Shown piece after piece: positions 32,541-41,201 of a stretch of DNA of 64,000 nucleotides. Position 1 is the stretch's first letter; the number at the start of each line of letters is the position of its first letter. Made by a program: the position numbers and the translations under genes. The DNA is from Faeciplasma sp045660445 (GTDB lineage: Bacteria; Bacillota; Clostridia; Oscillospirales; Ruminococcaceae). A model generated the notes under the pieces. The model did not search any database, was not told the DNA's origin, and saw only the letters and a list, made by a program, of their open reading frames with translations. The DNA is taken from assembly GCA_045660445.1 (NCBI GenBank), contig JAZRDR010000001.1, positions 62,001 through 126,000 on the forward strand, read 5' to 3'.

Positions 32541-34217
32541 TTAGAACAATCCGGAAATAACGCCGTTATTATCAACGTCGATCTTTTCAGCAGCGGGAAC
32601 CTTGGGAAGTCCGGGCATTGTCATAATATCACCTGTAAGAACAACGACGAATCCTGCGCCTGCAGAAACCTTAACGTTCTTAACGCTAACGGTAAATCCT
32701 TCGGGAGCGCCAAGCTTTGTCATATCGTCAGAGAAGGAATACTGAGTCTTTGCAATGCAAACAGGGCACTTGCCAAAGCCCAAAGCCTCAAGCTTCAAAA
32801 GCTCCTTCTTTGCAGCAGGCATAATGTTAATGCCAACGCCGCCGTAAACCTTCTTAACAACAGCTTCGATCTTTTCTTCAAGGCTAAGATCATCTTCGTA
32901 AGAGAATGTGAACTTGGGTGTCTCTTCCTCGCAAAGACGAACTACTTCCTTAGCGAGTTCAACGCCGCCGTTGCCACCCTCTGCCCAAACGTTGGAAAGA
33001 ACAACGTTAACGCCAAGCTCGCGGCACTTTGCAATGATAAGCTCAACTTCCTTGTCAGTATCAGTGGGGAAGCGGTTAACTGCAACAACGGAAGGAAGTC
33101 CGTAAACGTTCTTAATGTTAGAAACGTGTCTTAAAAGGTTGGGAATGCCCTTTTCAAGTGCTTCAAGGTTTTCCTCACCCAATTCTGTCTTTGCCAAGCC
33201 GCCGTGCATCTTAAGAGCGCGGATGGTAGCAACGATAACAACAGCGTCAGGTGTCAAACCTGCCATACGGCACTTGATGTCAAGGAACTTTTCAGCGCCA
33301 AGGTCAGCACCAAAGCCAGCCTCGGTAACAGCATAGTCACCCAACTTCATTGCCATTCTTGTTGCGATAACAGAGTTACAGCCATGAGCAATATTAGCAA
33401 AAGGTCCACCGTGAACGAGTGCGGGTGTTCCTTCAAGTGTCTGTACGAGGTTGGGCTTGATAGCATCCTTCAAAAGTGCTGCCATTGCACCAACTGCCTT
33501 CAAATCACCTGCAGTAACCGGCTTTTCGTCATATGTATAACCAACGATAATGTTGGAAAGTCTTCTCTTAAGGTCTTCCATCGAGCTTGCAAGGCAGAAT
33601 ACAGCCATAATTTCAGAAGCAACTGTAATGTCATAGCCATCCTCACGGGGAGTACCGTTAACTCTTCCGCCCAAACCGTCTGCAACAAATCTAAGCTGAC
33701 GGTCGTTCATGTCAACACATCTCTTCCAGGTGATACGTCTGGGGTCGATGTTAAGAGCATTTCCGTGATAGATGTGGTTGTCAAGCATTGCAGCGAGCAA
33801 ATTGTTTGCTGCACCGATTGCGTGGAAATCACCTGTAAAGTGGAGGTTAATGTCTTCCATGGGCACGACCTGAGCGTATCCGCCGCCTGCGGCACCGCCC
33901 TTAACGCCGAAAACAGGGCCCAAAGAGGGTTCACGAAGTGCAACCATAACGTTCTTGCCGATCTTTCTCATGCCGTCAGCAAGGCCGATAGTTGTGGTGG
34001 TCTTTCCTTCGCCTGCAGGGGTGGGGGTGATTGCTGTAACAAGGATAAGCTTGCCGTTCTTCTTGTCCGAGTCGTTAAGAAGAGAATTGTCAATCTTGGC
34101 CTTATATTTGCCATACTGCTCCAAATACTTCTCGTCAATTCCTGCTGTCTTTGCGATCTCTGTGATCGGTCTCATTTCAACCGACTGCGCAATTTCAATA
34201 TCAGATTTGTAACCCAT
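32541..34217 (-). CDS. fhs: Formate-tetrahydrofolate ligase
   Basis: A 558-residue ATP-dependent enzyme making 10-formyl-tetrahydrofolate from formate and THF. The P-loop reads TPAGEGKTTTTIGL; other family segments are LREPSLGPVFGVKGGAAGGGY, TGDFHAIGAANNLLAA and the C-terminal DIMTMPGLPKVPAAEKID. Start 34217 is chosen because GGAGGACAATTT lies just before the ATG; the longer frame upstream has no ribosome site. It has a strong promoter of its own but lies after FNT and glyA in the same direction, giving a formate-uptake to C1-folate group. It serves purine and methionine synthesis, or acetogenic formate use. Confidence 0.94.
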   Translation of the reverse strand: MGYKSDIEIAQSVEMRPITEIAKTAGIDEKYLEQYGKYKAKIDNSLLNDSDKKNGKLILVTAITPTPAGEGKTTTTIGLADGMRKIGKNVMVALREPSLGPVFGVKGGAAGGGYAQVVPMEDINLHFTGDFHAIGAANNLLAAMLDNHIYHGNALNIDPRRITWKRCVDMNDRQLRFVADGLGGRVNGTPREDGYDITVASEIMAVFCLASSMEDLKRRLSNIIVGYTYDEKPVTAGDLKAVGAMAALLKDAIKPNLVQTLEGTPALVHGGPFANIAHGCNSVIATRMAMKLGDYAVTEAGFGADLGAEKFLDIKCRMAGLTPDAVVIVATIRALKMHGGLAKTELGEENLEALEKGIPNLLRHVSNIKNVYGLPSVVAVNRFPTDTDKEVELIIAKCRELGVNVVLSNVWAEGGNGGVELAKEVVRLCEEETPKFTFSYEDDLSLEEKIEAVVKKVYGGVGINIMPAAKKELLKLEALGFGKCPVCIAKTQYSFSDDMTKLGAPEGFTVSVKNVKVSAGAGFVVVLTGDIMTMPGLPKVPAAEKIDVDNNGVISGLF

Positions 34218-34248
34218 AAATTGTCCTCCGTCCTTTTTAAACAAAAAG

Positions 34249-34279
34249 TAAGCGTGAAAAAACTTTGTTAAAAAATTCA
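34249..34279 (-). other. Leader hairpin of fhs
   Basis: GCGTGAA and TTCACGC form a 7-bp stem with a long AT-rich loop in the fhs leader. It does not show THF-riboswitch sequence features and may only stabilise the mRNA. Confidence 0.35.
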
Positions 34280-34328
34280 CGCAAACGCAATATATAGTAG
34301 TGGTCGCGATTACGACTGCACCATATAC

Positions 34329-34357
34329 AGTTTAGCTGAACTTGCCTTTCTTGTCAA
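34329..34357 (-). promoter_or_regulatory. Promoter of fhs
   Basis: Minus-strand TTGACA (34357-34352) and TAAACT (34334-34329), 17-base spacing, giving a leader of about 105 bases. Confidence 0.75.
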
Positions 34358-34365
34358 GTGTTAGC

Positions 34366-34404
34366 ACAAAAATAGGCGAAACGAGCATAATTGTTCGTTT
34401 CGCC
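34366..34404 (-). terminator. Terminator after glyA
   Basis: GGCGAAACGA and TCGTTTCGCC form a 10-bp perfect stem; on the minus strand TATTTTTG follows. Confidence 0.88.
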
Positions 34405-34413
34405 GTCGATTTT

Positions 34414-35652
34414 TTAGTCATTATATATAGGGAACTTCTCGCAAAGCGCAATAACCTCGTCGGTTATTCTTGCCTTGTTACCCTCGAAATCAGCAATAAT
34501 ATCGCAGATCCAACCTGCAATAAGCTTCATTTCTTCTTCCTTAAATCCTCTTGTGGTTACAGCAGGCGTGCCGATACGCAAGCCGCTGGTGATGAAGGGG
34601 CTCTCAGGGTCGTTGGGGATAGCGTTTTTGTTAGCGGTGATGTGGACCTCGTCAAGTCTATGTTCAAGCTCCTTGCCGCTAACGCCTGTTCCTCTAAGGT
34701 CCAAAAGCATAAGATGATTGTCTGTTCCGCCCGAAACAAGATTGATTCCTCTTGCCTTAAGCTCCTCGGCCAAAACGGCCGCATTCTTAACGATCTGTGC
34801 CTGATAAGCCTTGAACTCATCAGTCAATGCTTCGCCGAAAGCAACAGCCTTTGCAGCGATAATGTGCATCAAAGGTCCACCCTGAGTTCCGGGGAAGATA
34901 GCCTTGTCAATTGCCTTTGCAAACTCCTCTTTGCAGAGGATAAGTCCTCCTCTGGGTCCTCTTAAGGTCTTGTGAGTGGTTGTGGTAACAACGTCAGCAT
35001 AAGGCACGGGAGAGGGATGAACACCTGCGGCAACCAAGCCTGCAATATGAGCCATATCAACCATAAAGTATGCGCCAACCTTGTCAGCGATCTCTCTGAA
35101 TCGCTTGAAGTCGATAACTCTTGGATATGCCGACGCACCCGCCAAGATAAGCTTGGGCTTGCATTCAAGCGCAAGCTTTTCAACCTCGTCATAGTCGATC
35201 ATCTGGGTGTCATCAGAAACACCGTAAGGCACAATGTTAAAATACTTGCCCGAAATATTAACGGGAGAACCGTGAGAAAGATGTCCGCCATGAGCGAGGC
35301 TCATCGACAAAACGGTGTCACCGGGGTTCAAAAGAGCGAAGAACACTGCCAAATTTGCATTAGCTCCACAATGAGGCTGAACGTTTGCGTGTTCAGCACC
35401 AAAGAGCTTCTTTGCACGCTCGCGTGCGATCTCCTCAACCTCGTCAACGTAAACACAGCCGCCGTAATATCTCTTCGAAGGATATCCCTCAGCATATTTA
35501 TTTGTCAAAATTCCGCCTGCAGCAAGCAAAACACCCTCGGATACAATGTTTTCCGAAGCGATAAGCTCAATATTGTGGCGCTGACGGTTAAGCTCCTTCT
35601 CGCAAGAGGCATAAACCTCAGCGTCGAAGTTCTTTAAATTTTCAAAAAACAT
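34414..35652 (-). CDS. glyA: Serine hydroxymethyltransferase
   Basis: A 412-residue PLP enzyme that interconverts serine and glycine while charging THF with methylene. The PLP Lys is in VTTTTHKTLRGPRGG; other marks are IELIASENIVSEGV and YAEGYPSKRYYGGC. The ATG at 35652 is chosen because AGGAG lies 8 bases before it; a longer frame starting at 35712 has no ribosome site and its extra residues are not family-like. It is 31 bases after the formate channel gene, in a lysine-riboswitch operon. Confidence 0.94.
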   Translation of the reverse strand: MFFENLKNFDAEVYASCEKELNRQRHNIELIASENIVSEGVLLAAGGILTNKYAEGYPSKRYYGGCVYVDEVEEIARERAKKLFGAEHANVQPHCGANANLAVFFALLNPGDTVLSMSLAHGGHLSHGSPVNISGKYFNIVPYGVSDDTQMIDYDEVEKLALECKPKLILAGASAYPRVIDFKRFREIADKVGAYFMVDMAHIAGLVAAGVHPSPVPYADVVTTTTHKTLRGPRGGLILCKEEFAKAIDKAIFPGTQGGPLMHIIAAKAVAFGEALTDEFKAYQAQIVKNAAVLAEELKARGINLVSGGTDNHLMLLDLRGTGVSGKELEHRLDEVHITANKNAIPNDPESPFITSGLRIGTPAVTTRGFKEEEMKLIAGWICDIIADFEGNKARITDEVIALCEKFPIYND

Positions 35653-35683
35653 TCTCAACTCTCCTATACTATATACAAAAGCT

Positions 35684-36301
35684 TTAGGCTTTCTTTGCTC
35701 TAACTGTGCCAAGCTTGTTAAGCCAGGGCAATATCATTGCACCGATAGCATTTCCCAAAACAACGCACAAAATGAATGCTATGTAATTAAGGTTAAGCAT
35801 ATTCGCAAGCGCAAAATAGAACATGTTTGCAATAGAGTGTTCAAATCCGCAGAGGATAAATACAGGGATGCAGAAGAAGATTCCCCAAACTGAGTTTTTC
35901 TCGCGGTATATCTTAACTGCAACGTACATCAAAATTCCGCACATTGCACCCAAAGCTATCCAAGCGAGGAAGTTGTTCTCAAGCTTACCCGAGCAAGCAG
36001 TTACAGCTTTCTCCACGATAGAGGGGCGCGCGAATCTTACAGCATATCCAAAAGCAGTTGCGCCCACAAAGTTGCCCAAAAGTCCAACTAAAAGGTGTTT
36101 AACTGTATCCCACTCAAAAGTCTCAGCCAAAAAGCCGATCTTTCCCGTAAAGAGATACATTCCCATATAGCAGATCGTTAAAAGTGCTACAGAGAACAAA
36201 ACTGCTCCCACATATTTGTTATCGCAGCTCATATAAACTGCTCCGCCGATTCCGACCATCATGCCTGCGGCAATACCGCTGAAGAAGGTGTTTTTTAACA
36301 T
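35684..36301 (-). CDS. Formate/nitrite transporter family channel, short form
   Basis: A 205-residue FNT channel with about six helices. The signature GFEHSIANMFYFAL keeps the pore His of FocA, and LFTGKIGFL matches the omega-loop region. It is shorter than FocA (about 285 residues): the N- and C-terminal extensions are missing, but the core seems complete. Start 36301 is set by AAGGAG. It lies between lysA and glyA, with fhs downstream, so formate is the most likely substrate, feeding Fhs. Nitrite or hydrosulfide are other family substrates. Confidence 0.82.
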   Translation of the reverse strand: MLKNTFFSGIAAGMMVGIGGAVYMSCDNKYVGAVLFSVALLTICYMGMYLFTGKIGFLAETFEWDTVKHLLVGLLGNFVGATAFGYAVRFARPSIVEKAVTACSGKLENNFLAWIALGAMCGILMYVAVKIYREKNSVWGIFFCIPVFILCGFEHSIANMFYFALANMLNLNYIAFILCVVLGNAIGAMILPWLNKLGTVRAKKA

Positions 36302-36342
36302 TTCAATTCTCCTTAAGTTTATTGTCGCTACATTCTTTAATG

Positions 36343-37638
36343 TCAAATATCGTTAGCTAAAAGATATTCAAAGCTCTCTCGCTTAACAGCAACATAATCC
36401 TTGCCGCCGTTTATCATAACAACGGGAGGACGGCAGATCCTGTTATAGTTCGATGCCATCGAATAGTTATAAGCGCCCGTTGTCAAAACGCAAACGGTGT
36501 CACCTCGTTTAACGCTTTCGGGGAACTTCACATCGGGCTGAACAATATCTCCCGATTCACAGCATCTTCCCACAAGGTCGCAAACAAGGCTAGCTTCTTC
36601 TCTCATCTTGTTAGCAGTTAAAACAGTGTATTTCGAGCCGTAAAGAGCATAGCGCGGGTTGTCGGTCATTCCGCCGTCAACCGATACATAGTTTTTGTAT
36701 CCCGTGATCTTCTTTACAGTACCAACCGTATAAGCTGTCATGCCGGCATCCGCAACAATGCTTCTGCCCGGTTCAAGTCTTAACGAGGGGATAGGATATC
36801 CCAAACGCTCGCACTCGTTTTTAATAAACTCGCAAACGCCCTTAATGTTGGCTTTAATGTCGATCTCGGGATCGTCACAAGTATATCTTACCCCATAACC
36901 GCCCCCAAGGTCAAGTATTTTGGCACAGTATCCCAAAGATTCGTTAACTTGTGCCATAAATCCAAGCATTATCTCGGTGCTTCTTGTGAATGTACTTGAT
37001 TCAAACACCATCGAGCCCACGTGACAGTGGAACCCTTCAAGGCTTATATGCTTTTTTGAAAGCGTGTGACGGGTGATCTCATATGCCTGGCCGGTTTCAA
37101 TGGCAGTTCCGAATTTCGAGTCTACCTTGCCGGTTGCAACCTCGTCATAAGTATGAGGGTCAATACCGGGGGTCAGTCTTAAAAGGATCTTCTGAGTGAT
37201 TCCCTTTTCAAAGGCGATCTCATCAATTGCATCCACCTCTTCAATGTTGTCACATACAAAATATCCAACACCGCAGTCCATTGCATATGCAATGTCCCAA
37301 TCGGTTTTGTTGTTGCCCTGGAAATATGCGCGCGACATATCAAAGCCTGCCTTCATGGCAGTATATATCTCGCCCGAGGATACAACGTCAGCGCCCAAGC
37401 CTTCTTCGGCAATTATCTCATATATTCTTTTAAAGCTTGCAGCCTTGCTGGCATAAAGGGGATATGAATCCTCACCCATATATTCACGCACGGCGCTTGC
37501 ATAGTTGCGGCAGTTTTCTCTTATTTTTGCCTCATCCATGAGGTATAGGGGAGTGCCGTACTTTTTTGCAAGCTCGCAAACGCTCATTCCACCAAAATAA
37601 AGCTCGCCGTTTCTAACTTCAATATTTGAACAGATCAT
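36343..37638 (-). CDS. lysA: Diaminopimelate decarboxylase
   Basis: A 431-residue fold-III PLP decarboxylase making L-lysine from meso-diaminopimelate, the last step. The PLP Lys is in LYASKAASF; EGFHCHVGSM, the GGGYGVRY phosphate loop and the C-terminal GAYNYSMASNYN are conserved. AAGGATAATGAA precedes the start. It begins 17 bases after dapA, under the lysine riboswitch. The presence of DAP synthesis fits an m-DAP or lysine peptidoglycan. Confidence 0.94.
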   Translation of the reverse strand: MICSNIEVRNGELYFGGMSVCELAKKYGTPLYLMDEAKIRENCRNYASAVREYMGEDSYPLYASKAASFKRIYEIIAEEGLGADVVSSGEIYTAMKAGFDMSRAYFQGNNKTDWDIAYAMDCGVGYFVCDNIEEVDAIDEIAFEKGITQKILLRLTPGIDPHTYDEVATGKVDSKFGTAIETGQAYEITRHTLSKKHISLEGFHCHVGSMVFESSTFTRSTEIMLGFMAQVNESLGYCAKILDLGGGYGVRYTCDDPEIDIKANIKGVCEFIKNECERLGYPIPSLRLEPGRSIVADAGMTAYTVGTVKKITGYKNYVSVDGGMTDNPRYALYGSKYTVLTANKMREEASLVCDLVGRCCESGDIVQPDVKFPESVKRGDTVCVLTTGAYNYSMASNYNRICRPPVVMINGGKDYVAVKRESFEYLLANDI

Positions 37639-37655
37639 TTCATTATCCTTGTTTT

Positions 37656-38543
37656 TTACTTTATCAAGCCCTGCTCACGCATAAGCGCAAGAAGTCTCTC
37701 TTCGTTGTCCTTTTCCATTTCGGTCAAGGGAAGTCTTACACAGTTTTCGCCAAATCCCATTGCAGCCATTGCAGCCTTAACGGGAATCGGGTTAACCTCG
37801 CTAAAGAGTGCATTTATAAGCGGCAAAAGCTCAAGCTGAGTTTTAAGTGCTTCATCAGTCTTGCCGTTAATAAAATTCTTGCAGATGTCATCAGTTTCCT
37901 TGGGCATAAGGTTCGACAAAACCGAGATTACGCCCTTGCCGCCCAAAGACATCACGGGAACTATCTGGTCGTCATTACCCGAGTAGATGTCAAGCTCGCC
38001 ATTTGTAAGTGCTGCAAGCTCAGCGATCTGAGAGATGTTTCCGCTTGCTTCCTTAATAGCAACGATGTTCTGGTGCTTTGCAAGCTCGGCAGCTGTCTTG
38101 GGAGTGATGTTGCAGCCCGTTCTTGAAGGAACGTTATACAAAATGATAGGCTTTGTCGAAGCATCAGCAATAGCGGTAAAGCTCTTGATAAGTCCGTTCT
38201 GAGTTGCCTTGTTGTAATAAGGTGAAACGACAAGCATTGCATCTGCGCCGACTTCGCAAGCATACTTTGTAAGCTCAATAGCATATGCCGTGTCGTTAGA
38301 GCCTGTTCCTGCAACAACGGGAACACGTCCTGCAACCTTTTCAACAGTAAATCTGATAACTTCCTTGTGCTCTTCGTCAGTCAACGTCGAACCTTCGCCT
38401 GTCGTGCCTGCTGCAACGATCGCACTTATTCCGTTTTCGATCTGCCAGTCGATAAGTCTTGCATATGCTTCATAGTCAACCTCACCGTTTTTAAACGGGG
38501 TGATTATTGCGGTTGCTGCTCCAACAAAAACAGTGTTCTTCAT
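37656..38543 (-). CDS. dapA: 4-Hydroxy-tetrahydrodipicolinate synthase
   Basis: A 295-residue aldolase condensing pyruvate with aspartate semialdehyde, the first step to diaminopimelate and lysine. Motifs: GTTGEGSTL (Thr pair), YNVPSRTG (Tyr) and VAIKEASGN with the Schiff-base Lys. AAGGAATGATATA lies before the start. It heads the riboswitch-controlled dapA-lysA-FNT-glyA run. It is distinct from the NanA/DapA-like gene at 57397, which has another active-site context. Confidence 0.95.
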   Translation of the reverse strand: MKNTVFVGAATAIITPFKNGEVDYEAYARLIDWQIENGISAIVAAGTTGEGSTLTDEEHKEVIRFTVEKVAGRVPVVAGTGSNDTAYAIELTKYACEVGADAMLVVSPYYNKATQNGLIKSFTAIADASTKPIILYNVPSRTGCNITPKTAAELAKHQNIVAIKEASGNISQIAELAALTNGELDIYSGNDDQIVPVMSLGGKGVISVLSNLMPKETDDICKNFINGKTDEALKTQLELLPLINALFSEVNPIPVKAAMAAMGFGENCVRLPLTEMEKDNEERLLALMREQGLIK

Positions 38544-38581
38544 TATATCATTCCTTCATTCCATAAAAGATTTTTGATAAC

Positions 38582-38615
38582 AAAAAAGGCAGTTACCGAT
38601 ATCAAGGCAACTACC
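38582..38615 (-). terminator. Riboswitch-controlled terminator before dapA
   Basis: GGTAGTTGCC and GGTAACTGCC pair (with G-U pairs) around TTGATATC and are followed on the minus strand by TTTTTTG. A stronger ATTATTCGGCA/TGCCGAATAAT stem lies between it and the aptamer (38628-38656) and probably takes part in the switch. Confidence 0.8.
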
Positions 38616-38659
38616 GCATCGATATATTATTCGGCAGTATGTGCCGAATAATACCGTTT

Positions 38660-38824
38660 GATAGCGCTCCGCAAGATCTGCGACAGCGAAATGTATCTTA
38701 TTCCATTCCGCCAGAGCATTTTGTTACCGCACAAAATGTCTTCGGCAGCACTCCCTTTCAAGCTTATCCGCCGCGGCGGCGTTGACAATAAGCCTACTGA
38801 TGAATCGCTGCACCTCTATCAGTA
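38660..38824 (-). ncRNA. Lysine riboswitch (L-box) aptamer
   Basis: On the minus strand the aptamer opens with GATAGAGGTGC, continues with GAAAGGGAGTGCTGCCGAAG and closes with GCGCTATC, all hallmark lysine-riboswitch blocks in correct order, with P1 formed by GATAG/CTATC. Lysine binding should favour the downstream terminator and shut off dapA-lysA and anything co-transcribed. Confidence 0.93.
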
Positions 38825-38832
38825 ATATATCT

Positions 38833-38863
38833 ATTATATATCACATTAAAGCAATGATGTCAA
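38833..38863 (-). promoter_or_regulatory. Promoter of the lysine operon
   Basis: Minus-strand TTGACA (38863-38858) with TATAAT (38838-38833) at 19 bases, or an ATATAT two bases nearer. It lies directly before the riboswitch. Confidence 0.6.
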
Positions 38864-38938
38864 CAATATCAAAAAACATTGTAGCATTGCCCAAATTATG
38901 CGTTTTGGCGGCCTTTTTGTTATCAAGTTTGCCACCGG

Positions 38939-39008
38939 CTCGGCGCCGATTGCCGCTCCTCGCTGTGCGCTTCGCGCACGCTCGGCTTCGCCTATCGACT
39001 GCCTCGCC
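38939..39008. repeat. GC-rich palindromic intergenic element, copy C
   Basis: CTCGGCGCCGATTGCCGC edge, TCCTCGCT, stem GTGCGC-TTC-GCGCAC, GCTCGGCTTCGCC and TATCGACTGCCTCGC. The edges equal copies A and B while the central stem has changed on both sides. Confidence 0.88.
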
Positions 39009-39026
39009 ATCGTTTAACATACCCAC

Positions 39027-39058
39027 GAAAAATCCGCCCTGCAAGCGCAAGGCGGATC
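39027..39058 (-). terminator. Terminator after the xylanase gene
   Basis: On the minus strand ATCCGCC and GGCGGAT enclose a CTTGC/GCAGG inner stem, followed by TTTTTCG. Confidence 0.88.
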
Positions 39059-39071
39059 TTAATTGATTCAA

Positions 39072-40406
39072 TTACTTAACAACGTAATGGTCAAAGCTTG
39101 TTTTTGCAATACTCCAGAAGCAAGGCTTAAGTCCAAAGCCTTCTTCAGATCTATAAATGATCATTGCAGCGTTTCTTCTCATCTTGGGGGTAGAGTTAAG
39201 CCACGAGTTCTCATCGTCTGTTCCCCAGAACACTACCATGTCGATAACGCCTTCGTCAGCGAAATCCTGGAACATATCAAACAACTCAGCATACTTTTCT
39301 GCCTGTCTCTGATAGTCCTCTTTTTCCCAGGTATAGTATCCCTTGTCAGCGATACTGCCAACGAACATGTTCATATCAAGCTCGGTAATCTGCACTCTGA
39401 AGTTGCCGGCATACTCAGGGAAGCACTCGTCATAAATTGCCGAAAGCTCTGCGATCTTTGCAATCTGGCTTCTGTAAAGCTCAACGTTGCAGTCAACAGA
39501 AATGTGAGACTGGAAGCCAACACCGTCGATTCTAACGCCCTTTCTAAGCATTCTTTCGATCATGTCAAACATTGCCTGAGTCTTCGAGGTCTGCCATTCC
39601 ATGTTAAAGTCGTTGATGATAAGGATAGCATCCTCGTCAGCAGCACGAGCTGCATTAACAGCGATCTCAACATAGTCATCCTTAAAGCCGTTGCCGTCAA
39701 CGTCGCCGATGATCTCAGCCCAATAGGAATCGTCGTTCACAGTTCTTATGCCGTTTGCGTTCAAAACTTCGTTGCAAATGTCCCAAATGTTAATATCATC
39801 CTTATATCTGGCTACATATTCGGTGATAAAGGTTGTAATTCTTTCGGTAAGCTGTTCTCTGGTTGCCAAAGCACCCTGCTCAAAGCATTCTCTGGGAGAT
39901 CTTGTGTCATTAGGATCAGCCTTGAACCACCAGTCGGGAACCTGAGAGTGCCACAAAAGTGTGTGTCCGCGCAAGGTTGCACCTGTAAGCTCGCCAAACT
40001 CCACAAAATCGTCAACGTTTTTAAAGTTGAATACGCCCTCAGCAGGGTTGACATAGGCAGGCTTGCATTCATTGCCCAAAACATAAACGTTATAGTGCTT
40101 CAAAAGCGACTTTGTAACGGGATCTTCAAGATTTACGATCTGGTTCGAGGTGAACGAGCATCCGATAAGCATGTTGTTGAAATACTTGTGCAAAGCAGGA
40201 GCATCAACACTATCGGCAGCAATTTCTTTTGCAGAAAGAGTCTCAAGCTCATCCAAAGTATACTTGATATCCGAGCTTGTAAGTGCGGAAGCATCATAAT
40301 CGTCAGGATATACACCAACAGTCTCGGGCTCCTTTGTGGTCTCACCACAAGCAACAAGTCCCAAAACCATTACGAATGCTAAAATCATTGCTAATAGTTT
40401 TTTCAT
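39072..40406 (-). CDS. GH10 endo-1,4-beta-xylanase lipoprotein
   Basis: A 444-residue lipoprotein (signal end GLVAC). The GH10 barrel covers about residues 75-440: NECKPAYVNPAEGVFNF, GHTLLWHSQVPDWW, acid/base Glu in IWDICNEVLNANG and nucleophile in VQITELDMN, then VVFWGTDDENSWL. It cuts the xylan backbone at the cell surface. No CBM, dockerin or repeat is attached, so it is membrane-tethered rather than cellulosomal. Start 40406 is set by AAAGGAAAA and the signal peptide. It is a single gene with its own terminator. Confidence 0.93.
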   Translation of the reverse strand: MKKLLAMILAFVMVLGLVACGETTKEPETVGVYPDDYDASALTSSDIKYTLDELETLSAKEIAADSVDAPALHKYFNNMLIGCSFTSNQIVNLEDPVTKSLLKHYNVYVLGNECKPAYVNPAEGVFNFKNVDDFVEFGELTGATLRGHTLLWHSQVPDWWFKADPNDTRSPRECFEQGALATREQLTERITTFITEYVARYKDDINIWDICNEVLNANGIRTVNDDSYWAEIIGDVDGNGFKDDYVEIAVNAARAADEDAILIINDFNMEWQTSKTQAMFDMIERMLRKGVRIDGVGFQSHISVDCNVELYRSQIAKIAELSAIYDECFPEYAGNFRVQITELDMNMFVGSIADKGYYTWEKEDYQRQAEKYAELFDMFQDFADEGVIDMVVFWGTDDENSWLNSTPKMRRNAAMIIYRSEEGFGLKPCFWSIAKTSFDHYVVK

Positions 40407-40458
40407 AGTAGTTTTCCTTTCAATAAAACAGTTATTTAATTTTATCATATTTTTATTT

Positions 40459-40494
40459 CCAATTGAATTGGCAAACATAACAATTTAACCGTTT
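40459..40494. promoter_or_regulatory. Possible operators upstream of the xylanase gene
   Basis: CCAATTGAATTGG (40459-40471) is an inverted repeat, and TTAACCGTTT (40485-40494) also occurs before the GH51 gene. On the minus strand a TATGAT lies at about 40449-40444. No standard -35 box is clear, so activator control is possible. Confidence 0.35.
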
Positions 40495-40597
40495 TGAGTT
40501 TGTGCAGAATTTATCGAATATTTCAACACACAATATTTATTGTACATTTTCAGCAAAAATCCCCTCATAATTTCTATATTGCATTTGAAAATACCTC

Positions 40598-40626
40598 TTT
40601 ACGAATCATAAATTTTGTAGTATAAT
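40598..40626 (+). promoter_or_regulatory. Promoter of the ATP synthase operon
   Basis: TTTACG (40598-40603) and TATAAT (40621-40626), 17-base spacing, about 50 bases before the first gene. Confidence 0.65.
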
Positions 40627-40682
40627 AGCATCTGTATTGGTTTATAATTTTGGCAACAGATATTTAATTTTAAGGAGGGCTT

Positions 40683-41201
40683 ATGGACAAAATAGATGAA
40701 CAAAAAAGCAAAGCATTGTCCGACGCGAAGGAAGAAAAGCAAGCCATCGGCGAATTCCTTAAAGCAGTCGCTATCGGTGTTGCAGTCTGCGAAGCTATTG
40801 CTGTTTTGGTCTTCTTTATAATCGGAAAGTTCAGCTTGCCCGTTCTTTTCGGCGCTATCTATGGCGGAATCGCCATGATAATATACTATTTCATGATGGC
40901 AAAGGGAATATCCTCTGCCGCGAAGGAGCCCGATCCCGAAATTGCAAAAAAGCGCATCCAGCTTTCATACACTCAAAGGCTTTTTGTGCTGGTGCTTTTG
41001 TTTGGAACAGGACTTTTCCTTTATTCACAGTTTGGCATCATCAACTGGATAACACTTGCGCTGTCACTTTTCTATCCAAGAATTGCACTTGGCATCTGGC
41101 AGCAAAGATATAAAAAAATGGCGAAGGACGAGCCTTTGACCGCCGGTAATCCCGACGCTTATAAGGACATCGACGAAAACGAAGAGGAGGCTGATATTTA
41201 G
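40683..41201 (+). CDS. atpI: ATP synthase I-like membrane protein
   Basis: A 172-residue protein with four predicted helices (about 25-45, 52-72, 95-112, 118-138), long polar N terminus and acidic C terminus. It heads the atp operon and ends where atpB begins, the normal place of AtpI, an assembly aid for the c-ring and possibly a Mg2+ or Na+ related factor. Sequence similarity is weak so the call rests on topology and position. AGGAGGGC precedes the start. Confidence 0.7.
   Translation: MDKIDEQKSKALSDAKEEKQAIGEFLKAVAIGVAVCEAIAVLVFFIIGKFSLPVLFGAIYGGIAMIIYYFMMAKGISSAAKEPDPEIAKKRIQLSYTQRLFVLVLLFGTGLFLYSQFGIINWITLALSLFYPRIALGIWQQRYKKMAKDEPLTAGNPDAYKDIDENEEEADI

Noticed and set aside
33204..34271. 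355-residue open frame antisense to fhs
   Set aside because: Cys- and Ser-rich mirror frame without ribosome site; the fhs motifs on the other strand are complete.
34218..34330. THF riboswitch in the fhs leader
   Set aside because: Two small hairpins are present but no conserved THF-riboswitch sequence blocks are seen.
39063..40382. 439-residue open frame antisense to the xylanase gene
   Set aside because: Mirror frame with no recognisable motif; the GH10 gene explains the sequence.
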